Source of the DNA: Syntrophomonadaceae bacterium | GTDB lineage: Bacteria > Bacillota > Syntrophomonadia > Syntrophomonadales > Syntrophomonadaceae | NCBI GenBank assembly: GCA_012522705.1 | Contig: JAAYJY010000099.1 | Coordinates: forward strand, 1 to 7,909 | Direction of reading: 5' to 3' | Length of the DNA stretch: 7,909 bases | Part shown: positions 1 through 5,796 of the stretch, in pieces | Layout of the letters: each line of letters starts with the position of its first letter | Numbering within the stretch: position 1 is the first letter of the stretch | Program-made: the position numbers and the translations under genes | Notes under the pieces: model-generated | Databases searched by the model: none | What the model saw: only the letters and a program-made list of their open reading frames with translations | Told to the model about the DNA's origin: nothing

Positions 1-119
1 GGGTATTATGTAAATAATATTGTTACGAAAGCCCATTGGGATGGCGAATCGCTTCGACGGTGATATTCCTGCGCGGTGAAATTAGGCAAATGCAGACGAT
101 AGGGGGAGGAAGGAACGGA

Positions 120-545
120 ATGAGCAGCGTCAAAGAGAAGATAATGTATTGGTTTGGACTGGAGGAGGAATACGACGATGAATTCGGCCTCCAGCCGGCA
201 ACGTCAGCAAATGAGGGCAAGGCATCTCACGTAGTGGGGCTCCCTTCGGCCCGGGGACAAAAAGTGGTGGTCTGTGAACCGACGGCCTTTGAAGAAGCCC
301 AGGTTATTACCGACCATCTCAAGAACCGCAAACAGGTGATAGTCAATTTTGAGATGACATCCACCGAGATATCCAAGAAGATAATCGATTTTGTCAGCGG
401 GGCGGCCTACGGACTGGACGGTACCAGTCAGCAGATCGGCTGCAAGGTTTTCCTGTTTGCCCCTTCGGGAGTAGAGGTCACCCCGGACGGCAAGACCACC
501 TTTTCCCTGCCCACCGAGAGAATCCTTCGATCATATAGAGACTAA
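120..545 (+). CDS. sepF: Cell division protein SepF
   Basis: This 141-residue protein has the length and layout of SepF, which anchors FtsZ to the membrane and shapes the septal ring. Residues 1-12 (MSSVKEKIMYWF) form the expected amphipathic membrane-targeting helix. An acidic, low-complexity linker follows to about residue 47. The globular dimerising domain runs from about 48 to 125, with recognisable SepF stretches: PTAFEEAQVITDHLKNRKQ at 54-72, a VIVNFE strand, the FVSG helix end at 91-94 and the QQIGCKVFLFAPSGVEV strand pair. The ATG at 120 is chosen because AGGGGGAGGAAGG lies just upstream; the frame stays open to an ATG at 36, but that extension lacks a ribosome site and does not look like SepF. 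The usual SepF neighbours (yggS/ylmE before, yggT/ylmH after) are not visible, and a terminator follows at once, so the gene ends its transcript here. Identity is a family call from motifs and length. Confidence 0.93.
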   Translation: MSSVKEKIMYWFGLEEEYDDEFGLQPATSANEGKASHVVGLPSARGQKVVVCEPTAFEEAQVITDHLKNRKQVIVNFEMTSTEISKKIIDFVSGAAYGLDGTSQQIGCKVFLFAPSGVEVTPDGKTTFSLPTERILRSYRD

Positions 546-553
546 GACTCCTA

Positions 554-590
554 CATAACTCAAGAACTGGACCGGCCCCACAGGGCCGGT
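554..590 (+). repeat. Copy 1 of kinase-flanking repeat (contains sepF terminator stem)
   Basis: The stretch beginning CATAACTCAAGAACTGG and running through the terminator stem reappears at 3279-3316, behind the first kinase gene. The first 24 bases differ at one position, and the following stem differs by a few substitutions and one inserted base. Each copy lies just after a stop codon and before a kinase gene. This fits a tandem duplication whose unit began just after sepF. Confidence 0.7.
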
Positions 591-597
591 TTTTTTG
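571..597 (+). terminator. Intrinsic terminator of sepF
   Basis: A perfect 8-bp GC-rich stem, ACCGGCCC (571-578) pairing with GGGCCGGT (583-590), closes a CACA tetraloop and runs straight into an uninterrupted T tract. It lies 25 bases after the sepF stop codon. It should end sepF transcription and isolate the first kinase, which would then need its own promoter. Confidence 0.93.
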
Positions 598-688
598 TTG
601 GCCGGCAGCCATGTTCGCAAGGTTCGAACCGTCCCCCTGCCTTGGCGGCGGGATTTTCATGAATGCGGTATGATGCGCCTTTTTCCCA

Positions 689-718
689 CAAGGAGATACG
701 GTTTCCGATGTCGAACAT
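689..718 (+). promoter_or_regulatory. Candidate sigma-H-type promoter of kinase 1
   Basis: CAAGGAGAT (689-697), then 12 bases, then GTCGAACAT (710-718) follows the known Bacillus sigma-H pattern RNAGGAWWW-N11-12-RNNGAATWW. The AGGA is intact, the -10 core is 3 of 4 (GAAC) and the spacing is correct. Transcription would start near 725, leaving a leader of about 25 bases. Sigma-H drives kinA in Bacillus, so the match suits the gene. The competing reading is that AAGGAG at 690-695 is a ribosome site for a six-codon ORF (708-728), although the 12-base spacing is long for that. Confidence 0.35.
709..715 (+). promoter_or_regulatory. Spo0A box (0A box) core before kinase 1
   Basis: TGTCGAA matches the Spo0A-box core exactly. 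It sits 36 bases before the kinase 1 start and overlaps the -10 of the candidate sigma-H promoter, a position where bound Spo0A~P would be expected to repress. Only one other exact TGTCGAA/TTCGACA was found in the window, in the leader of kinase 2. A single 7-mer is weak evidence alone. Confidence 0.4.
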
Positions 719-720
719 AA

Positions 721-744
721 TCACCTGACTAATGAGGCAGGTGA
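721..744 (+). promoter_or_regulatory. 24-bp inverted repeat covering the kinase 1 ribosome site
   Basis: TCACCTG (721-727) and CAGGTGA (738-744) are perfect inverted repeats separated by 10 bases. The right arm includes the AGGTGA ribosome site (739-744) that sets the GTG start at 751. Folded in RNA, the stem would hide that site. As DNA, a 24-bp dyad is also the size of a dimeric repressor operator. The sequence does not separate the two readings. Confidence 0.4.
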
Positions 745-750
745 AGTAAG

Positions 751-3273
751 GTGAGTGCAGAGTCATTCAACATGGAGATCCCGGACCACAGCGAGGCCGC
801 TATAACAGCAGGAATCAACCGCATCCTGCAGGAGGCCTTCTCTTGTCTGGATGTAGAAGAACTGGGGATGACTTGCCTGGATGTGGCCTTGGAACTGACC
901 GGCAGCCAAATGGGTTTCATCAATTTACTCAGTACCCCAGTGAGTATGAATTGCATTGCCATCAAGGGAGAATGCTTCGAGTCTTTTATTCTGCCGGACC
1001 GGGGGTGCATGCAGTTGCCTCGTGACTTATCAATGAAGGGCCTGCGCGGACGGGTGGCGCGGGAAGGCCGGGCGATAATCAGCAACACTTCCGGTTCTGA
1101 CCCTGATAGCATAGCCCTGCCGGAAGGGCATCCGCCGGTTACCGCCTTCATGGGCGTGCCGCTTTTTGAAAACGGACGGATAATCGGTATGATAGGACTC
1201 GCCAATAAGGCAGCCGGGTATAATGAGGTTGACCCATGCGTCCTGGAGAAGTTGGCCCCCTCCATAGTGCAGGTTTTGATGCGTAAGAGAGCCGAAATAG
1301 CCTTGCGCGAAAACGAAGCCCACAAGTCCTACCTGGTTAAACTCGACGACGCGCTGCGTCCCCTGGAAGACCCGGTCGAGGTAGAACTGGCGGCCTGTAG
1401 GGTGCTGGCCGAACATATCAGAGCAGATCAGGTCCTTTACGGTGATGTGCTGGACGAAAAGCAGATAGTAATCCAACACTATGTCATCAACGGGATTGCC
1501 AAGAGGCTTGAGTCCGTCGGCGTGGACGGTTTCGACGAAAAGACGGTCGAGTCGTTCAAATCGGACAAATGCATTATCATAAACGATGTGCAGTCCGATC
1601 CCCATCTAAGCGATATACATAAACGCGGCTTCGCTTCTGCAGGCGCGGTCGCTCACTTAAGCCGGGGATTGACCAAAGATGGCAAGTGGATAGCGGCTTT
1701 GGGCGTCAACAGTTCCTCGCCCCGGGTCTGGACCCCAGCGGAGGCGGAGCTGGTGAATGACACCATCCAGCGGCTCTGGGCGGCGGTGGTCAGGGCCCGG
1801 GCGCAGCAGGAACTCAGAAAGGCCCATGGTCTCCTGGAAGTGCAGGTGAAAGCCCGGACCCGGGAACTTCATTACCTCAATCAGAGCCTTATCCACACCA
1901 TCGAAAGCATCACCGACGCTTTTTATACCCTGGACCGTAATTGGACCGTGACCTACTGGAACAAGGCCGCTGAGAAGATACTCGGACAAAGGGTCCAGGA
2001 TGTAGTGGGCCGGAACCTCTGGGAATCGTTCCCCAGTGCAGTCGGGTCGGAATCTTCCGTCCAGTATCACCGGGCCATGCGAGATAATGTACCGGGTAGC
2101 TTTGAAACCTGGGCGGATTACATCGGGGTTGGGGTCGAGGCTCGTGTCTATCCGTCCCCCACCGGACTGACCATCTATCTGAAGGATATAACCGAGCGCA
2201 TAAAAGCCGAGCAAGCCCTGCAGGAATCCGAAGAGAAATTCCATAAGGTATTTCACAACTGCCCGGACATGATTGCAATTATCAGCATGGAGGATTACCG
2301 GTTCATCGACGTAAATCAGAGCTGCCTGAAAATAATGGGATTTTCCCGGGACGAGGTGATCGGCCGAACCCCGCAAGAGCTGAACATGTGGACTGATGAC
2401 CGGGAATCAGTCAGACACTTTTTGGCTGGGCTGAAAGAGAATGGCATAATCAAAAATGCCGAGGTCATGACCAGGAACAAATCCGGAAATCCGGTCAGCT
2501 TGTACGTGTCAGCGGTGGTCGTGACCCTGAACAACAAGGAGTGCCTGGCGGCGGCCATGCGGGATATGACCCGGCAAAAGATGCTGGAAGCAGAACTGGC
2601 CCGCCTGGACCGCCTCAACCTGATTGGACAGATGGCGGCCGGCATCGGCCACGAAATAAGAAATCCGATGACCGCGGTGCGGGGCTTCCTGCAGATACTG
2701 GGAGACAAACCCGAGTATGCGGACGATCTGGCCTTTTTTGAACTCATGATCGAAGAGCTGGACCGGGCCAATGCTATCATCAGTGAATTCCTGGGCCTGG
2801 CCCGGGACAAGATGGTCGATCTTCAACCGGGCAGTCTGGACCTGGTCATAAACATGCTTTACCCCATGATCAGATCGGAAGCCAACCTGCGGGAGATCGA
2901 GGTGCACCTTGAACTGAACGGGCTGTCCCCATGCCTGATCGACAGAAATGAGATCCGCCAGCTAATCTTGAACCTATCCCGCAACGCCATGGAGGCCATG
3001 TCATGCCACGGGACCCTGACCATCGGCACCCGGCCGGAATGTAATGAAGTGGCACTGTATATAAAGGATGAAGGGGGCGGTTTATCCCCGGCGATCAGAG
3101 GTAAACTGGGCACCCCATTTGTCACCACCAAAGACAACGGGACCGGGCTGGGCCTGCCCATCTGTTACAGCATCGCCGCCCGGCACCATGCCCGGATCGA
3201 TTACGAGACCGGACCCACCGGAACTACCTTCTACGTGCGCTTCCCAATCGCCGGCAAAATGACGGCGGGTTAG
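751..3273 (+). CDS. Soluble GAF-GAF-PAS-PAS sporulation-type sensor histidine kinase (kinase 1)
   Basis: This 840-residue kinase has no signal peptide or membrane segment, so it is cytoplasmic. Domains in order: GAF about 20-178 (with LPEGHPPVTAFMGVPL and GMIGLANK), a second GAF about 195-350, a coiled linker about 350-375, PAS about 380-483 ending KDITERIKAEQAL, PAS about 490-605 ending RDMTRQK, HisKA about 618-685, HATPase_c about 730-833. His634 in GHEIRNPM is the expected phosphoacceptor. The N box is around Asn745, the G1 box is DEGGG (773-777) and the G2 box is GTGLGL (797-802), so it looks catalytically intact. The H-box region is of KinA-KinE type, which suggests phosphotransfer to Spo0F or Spo0A. 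No receiver domain or nearby regulator is present. GTG 751 is chosen because AGGTGA lies 6 bases upstream; the ATG at 772 lacks such a site. The partner is inferred and the ligands are unknown. Confidence 0.95.
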   Translation: MSAESFNMEIPDHSEAAITAGINRILQEAFSCLDVEELGMTCLDVALELTGSQMGFINLLSTPVSMNCIAIKGECFESFILPDRGCMQLPRDLSMKGLRGRVAREGRAIISNTSGSDPDSIALPEGHPPVTAFMGVPLFENGRIIGMIGLANKAAGYNEVDPCVLEKLAPSIVQVLMRKRAEIALRENEAHKSYLVKLDDALRPLEDPVEVELAACRVLAEHIRADQVLYGDVLDEKQIVIQHYVINGIAKRLESVGVDGFDEKTVESFKSDKCIIINDVQSDPHLSDIHKRGFASAGAVAHLSRGLTKDGKWIAALGVNSSSPRVWTPAEAELVNDTIQRLWAAVVRARAQQELRKAHGLLEVQVKARTRELHYLNQSLIHTIESITDAFYTLDRNWTVTYWNKAAEKILGQRVQDVVGRNLWESFPSAVGSESSVQYHRAMRDNVPGSFETWADYIGVGVEARVYPSPTGLTIYLKDITERIKAEQALQESEEKFHKVFHNCPDMIAIISMEDYRFIDVNQSCLKIMGFSRDEVIGRTPQELNMWTDDRESVRHFLAGLKENGIIKNAEVMTRNKSGNPVSLYVSAVVVTLNNKECLAAAMRDMTRQKMLEAELARLDRLNLIGQMAAGIGHEIRNPMTAVRGFLQILGDKPEYADDLAFFELMIEELDRANAIISEFLGLARDKMVDLQPGSLDLVINMLYPMIRSEANLREIEVHLELNGLSPCLIDRNEIRQLILNLSRNAMEAMSCHGTLTIGTRPECNEVALYIKDEGGGLSPAIRGKLGTPFVTTKDNGTGLGLPICYSIAARHHARIDYETGPTGTTFYVRFPIAGKMTAG

Positions 3274-3278
3274 AATAT

Positions 3279-3318
3279 CATAACTCAAAAACTGGACCGG
3301 CCTCCGCAGGGTCGGTTT
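3279..3318 (+). repeat. Copy 2 of kinase-flanking repeat (decayed terminator)
   Basis: This is the counterpart of 554-590. CATAACTCAAAAACTGG is followed by ACCGGCCT...GGTCGGT, a stem that now needs two G-U pairs, and the T tract is cut to TTT then G. It lies 6 bases after the kinase 1 stop codon. Termination here should be weaker than behind sepF. A second, short stem (GCGT 3319-3322 with ACGC 3335-3338) followed by TTTTT at 3339-3343 may add some termination. Confidence 0.65.
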
Positions 3319-3403
3319 GCGTCCGGCCGTTGACACGCTTTTTGCCGCCTTGCAGTTGCATAATAACATCAGCTTAGACCTGAAAATGCCTGCATTGGCG
3401 GAA

Positions 3404-3420
3404 TTCGACCGGCTTCGACA
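3404..3420 (-). promoter_or_regulatory. Tandem Spo0A-box pair before kinase 2
   Basis: On the plus strand TTCGACC (3404-3410) and TTCGACA (3414-3420) are direct repeats with a 10-base pitch. Read on the minus strand, these are one exact TGTCGAA box and one 6-of-7 match (GGTCGAA). Spo0A's DNA-binding domain is known to occupy tandem boxes at this one-turn spacing as a head-to-tail dimer, so the spacing adds weight beyond the single box. The exact box coincides with the -35 of the candidate promoter at 3415-3443. Confidence 0.45.
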
Positions 3421-3443
3421 GGTCCGTATGGTACGCTTATACA
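3415..3443 (+). promoter_or_regulatory. Candidate sigma-A-type promoter of kinase 2
   Basis: TCGACA (3415-3420, 5 of 6 to TTGACA) is separated by 17 bases from TATACA (3438-3443, 4 of 6 to TATAAT). The spacing is optimal and the elements moderate. The -35 lies inside the Spo0A-box pair, the arrangement known from Spo0A-activated sigma-A promoters such as spoIIG. The start would be near 3450, leaving a leader of about 120 bases. Confidence 0.35.
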
Positions 3444-3464
3444 GAAGATCAATGGATATTGGGA

Positions 3465-3482
3465 GCGGTGCTTAGGCACTGC
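3465..3482 (+). other. Stem-loop in kinase 2 leader
   Basis: GCGGTGC (3465-3471) pairs with GCACTGC (3476-3482) as 7 base pairs with one G-U, around a TTAG tetraloop. No T tract follows, so it is not a terminator. It would lie in the untranslated leader if transcription starts near 3450. Role unknown. Confidence 0.35.
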
Positions 3483-3572
3483 GGAACTTTACGTGCCATA
3501 GCTGTATAAATAGAGAATGAATTCGCAGCCACCATTGGATCGTGATATGCGGCCAGGTTGAGGGGGATATCA

Positions 3573-5564
3573 ATGGATATAATTAATGGACGCACACAAT
3601 ACAGTGATTACCATCGGATTATACTCGATAACATATCCGGAGGAGTACAAATCGCCCAAATATTATATGATGACCAGGGACAGCCGAGCGACTATTTGTT
3701 TGTGGATGTAAACTCGGTATTTGCCGAAATCATAGGCTTGGCCAAGGAAGAAATAGTGGGCCAAAGAGTCACCGATCTTTTCCCTGATGCTGAGCCGGAA
3801 TGGTTTATTAAATATGGAGAGATTGTAAAAAAGGGCCAACCCGAAACATTTGAGAGGCTCATTGTTTCTACTGGCTCCTGGTATAGTATTCTGGCGGTTC
3901 CTCTTGGAGAGCAAGACAGATTGGCCATTGTAACTGCTGATGTTAGCGAACGCCGGGATATGGAGGAAAAACTTCGTATATGTAAAGAATACCAAGCATT
4001 TCAGCGCAAGCTCAGCAACGCCTTGAGTCAGATTTCAGATGCAGAGGGAATCATGCGGACGGCGGCACATGTTGTCGGCGAGTATCTGGGAGTTGACCAT
4101 GCTCTTTACAATGAGATTACCAACAACGGCGAAACCATACATATTGAAGACAGCTATGTGCCTTGGGGCGCCCGGAAGATAACCGGGGATTTTCCGGTCA
4201 GCAGTTTTGGGGCAGCCATGAAGGTATTGAGCCGGGGGGAACCCCTTATCTTAGAAGACCACGCCAAGGATCCGTTGACACGAACAGCGAGCACCAGTCT
4301 TGACGTCGATGCCAGTATGACTGTCCCCCTAATAAAAGAAGGCCGCTGGGTTGCGAATTTCGGCGTTCTTCAAAACAGCCCGCGCCAGTGGACAAATAAT
4401 GAACTTGCTATTTTAAAGGATGCGGCCGAGCGCACCTGGGCGGCGGTGGAACGAGCCCGGGCGGAAGCGGAGGTCAGAAATATACGGGACAACCTGGAGG
4501 CCGAGGTAAAGGAAAGAACTAGAGAGATCGCAGTCGAGCGGCAGAGGCTATTTGATGTTTTGGAGACCCTGCCCAGCGCTCTGTGCCTTATGTCCCCGGA
4601 TCATAGAGTCCAATTCAGTAATCGCGCTTACCGGAAAATATATGGGGAGCCTGATGGCGATCTTTGCCATGATCATATTCACGGGTTGGATGGACCATGC
4701 CAGGGATGCGAATCTTTCCTTCCCCTGGAGACTGGCCAAATGCATCGGTGGATATTCAGCACTCCTGAAGGCAGCATGATCGAGATCCACGATTTCCCCT
4801 TCATAGACGTTGACGGCAAGTCAATGGTATTGGAGATGAGTGTCGATATCACTGACCGGAAGAAACTTGAAAGGGAACTGGCCCGCTTGGACCGTCTCAA
4901 CTTGATTGGACAGATGGCAGCGGGCATCGGCCATGAGATAAGAAACCCAATGACGGCGGTGCGCGGGTTCCTGCAGATGTTGGGGGACAAACCCGAGTAT
5001 GCCAATGATCTGGCCTTTTTTGAGCTGATGATCGAAGAGCTGGACCGGGCCAACTCCATCATCAGCGAATTTCTGAGCTTGGCCCGGGACAAAATGGTAG
5101 ACCTCCAGCCGGGTAGTCTGACAAGGGTGGTGAAATCCTTATACCCGATGATCAAGTCCGATGCCAACCTGCGGGAGATCGATGTGAAGCTGCATCTGAA
5201 CAATGCCCCCCAAGTACTGATCGACAAAAATGAGATTCGCCAGATGATTCTAAACATGAGCCAAAATGCCATGGAGGCCATGTCACCCCACGGAACCCTG
5301 ACGATCGGCACCCGGCCGGAGAGCGATGAGGTGGTCATCTACATTAAGGATGAGGGGAGCGGCATTAACCCGGAGATCATTGACAAGTTGGGCACGCCTT
5401 TTATGACTACCAAGGAAAACGGCACTGGGATGGGCCTGGCCATCTGCTACAGCATCGCCGCCCGTCATAATGCCAGGATAGAATGTGCGACTGGTCTTGA
5501 GGGGACAACGTTCTATGTGCGGTTTCCGACGACGGGTAAGCTGGCTTCGGACCAGGTGGAATGA
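3573..5564 (+). CDS. Soluble PAS-GAF-PAS sporulation-type sensor histidine kinase (kinase 2)
   Basis: This 663-residue cytoplasmic kinase is a paralogue of its upstream neighbour. Domains: PAS about 10-130 (ending TADVSERRDMEEKL), GAF about 140-298, coiled linker about 298-325, PAS about 325-430, HisKA about 438-505 with phosphoacceptor His454 (GHEIRNPM), HATPase_c about 550-653 with DEGSG and GTGMGL boxes intact. The second PAS carries Cys365, Cys376 and Cys379 (C-x10-C-x2-C) plus His366, His368 and His370, a possible metal, heme or redox site. Residues 431-653 match kinase 1 at about 79%; the HisKA helix is nearly invariant, so both probably phosphorylate the same partner. ATG 3573 is chosen because AGGGGG (3561-3566) lies 6 bases upstream; a TTG at 3558 is in frame but poorly placed. 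The first PAS coding region is about 42% GC against 55-60% in the kinase core, suggesting a mosaic gene. The Spo0F/Spo0A partner is inferred. Confidence 0.95.
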   Translation: MDIINGRTQYSDYHRIILDNISGGVQIAQILYDDQGQPSDYLFVDVNSVFAEIIGLAKEEIVGQRVTDLFPDAEPEWFIKYGEIVKKGQPETFERLIVSTGSWYSILAVPLGEQDRLAIVTADVSERRDMEEKLRICKEYQAFQRKLSNALSQISDAEGIMRTAAHVVGEYLGVDHALYNEITNNGETIHIEDSYVPWGARKITGDFPVSSFGAAMKVLSRGEPLILEDHAKDPLTRTASTSLDVDASMTVPLIKEGRWVANFGVLQNSPRQWTNNELAILKDAAERTWAAVERARAEAEVRNIRDNLEAEVKERTREIAVERQRLFDVLETLPSALCLMSPDHRVQFSNRAYRKIYGEPDGDLCHDHIHGLDGPCQGCESFLPLETGQMHRWIFSTPEGSMIEIHDFPFIDVDGKSMVLEMSVDITDRKKLERELARLDRLNLIGQMAAGIGHEIRNPMTAVRGFLQMLGDKPEYANDLAFFELMIEELDRANSIISEFLSLARDKMVDLQPGSLTRVVKSLYPMIKSDANLREIDVKLHLNNAPQVLIDKNEIRQMILNMSQNAMEAMSPHGTLTIGTRPESDEVVIYIKDEGSGINPEIIDKLGTPFMTTKENGTGMGLAICYSIAARHNARIECATGLEGTTFYVRFPTTGKLASDQVE

Positions 5565-5571
5565 AAAACAC

Positions 5572-5613
5572 CTTATTTGTCGTTCTGAGGAGCCGAAGAC
5601 AACAAAGGATCTC
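5572..5613 (+). repeat. REP-like intergenic hairpin element
   Basis: TTGTC (5577-5581) pairs with GACAA (5598-5602), and TTC (5583-5585) with GAA (5595-5597), giving an 8-bp stem with one bulged G around TGAGGAGCC; AAAGGATCTCG follows. The pattern TTCTGAGGAGC...GAAG...AAGGATCTCG resembles, from memory, intergenic repeats common in many bacterial genomes. It lies 7 bases after the kinase 2 stop and has no T tract, so at most it protects the messenger 3' end. Confidence 0.45.
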
Positions 5614-5796
5614 GTGAACAATACCGTATTATGGCCTTCAGGCAGGGTACTAGATGTTTTATTCGCTCAGCAGGATATATTAAGAGACGTTTTCAGCTGT
5701 CTCGCACTGTATCGTGCGCGAGGCATATCAGCACATATGAGCACCATATATTGTCTAAATGATTATTTGCATAAGGAGGGGAGTGGAGATGAATGA
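5614..5796 (+). CDS. Possible 60-residue small protein, doubtful
   Basis: A GTG at 5614 opens a 60-codon frame that ends with a TGA overlapping the start of the next gene (ATGAATGA, 5789-5796), a coupling-like arrangement. AAGGA (5605-5609) lies only 4 bases upstream and belongs to the REP-like element. The middle of the product (VLDVLFAQQDILRDVF) could form an amphipathic helix. No family is recognised. Against it, roughly a third of its codons end in G or C, well below the kinase genes, and the start is weak. The same frame also continues upstream into kinase 2, so it may simply be an open frame by chance. Confidence 0.25.
   Translation: MNNTVLWPSGRVLDVLFAQQDILRDVFSCLALYRARGISAHMSTIYCLNDYLHKEGSGDE

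Larger units (their letters stand above)
3274..3572 (+). other. Intergenic leader between the two kinases
   Basis: This 299-base gap contains, in order, the decayed second copy of the post-sepF repeat with a weak terminator-like region, a tandem pair of Spo0A-box-like sites overlapping a sigma-A-like promoter, a stem-loop at 3465-3482, and the kinase 2 ribosome site. The stretch CTGCATTGGCGG (3390-3401) is close to CTGCCTTGGCGG in the kinase 1 leader, which supports a shared origin of the two leaders. No convincing gene is present. Confidence 0.7.

Noticed and set aside
1..63. Open frame from the left edge to a TGA at 61-63, possibly the tail of an upstream gene
   Set aside because: Only 20 codons are visible, starting in AT-rich sequence with an inverted repeat (TATTAT 4-9, ATAATA 14-19), and no family is recognisable. 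It cannot be told from chance.
621..630. GGTTCGAACC, resembling the T-loop of a tRNA gene
   Set aside because: It is a perfect 10-base palindrome, but neither strand offers the flanking T stem, an acceptor stem or an anticodon arm.
1030..1605. Long minus-strand frames inside kinase 1 (also 1657-2376 and 729-1325)
   Set aside because: They lie opposite conserved GAF and PAS coding sequence, lack ribosome sites, and have proteins without recognisable domains. They are shadows of the kinase gene.
3330..3364. Perfect TTGACA at 3330-3335 as a promoter for kinase 2
   Set aside because: No -10 lies at 15-19 bases. The nearest, CATAAT at 3359-3364, is 23 bases away. The TTGACA falls within the terminator-like region behind kinase 1.
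3400..3425. GGCTTCGACAGG as the start of a tmRNA
   Set aside because: It resembles the TTCGACAGG near tmRNA 5' ends, but there is no GGGG start, no resume ORF (ANDxxLAA type) and no T-arm 3' end at suitable distance.
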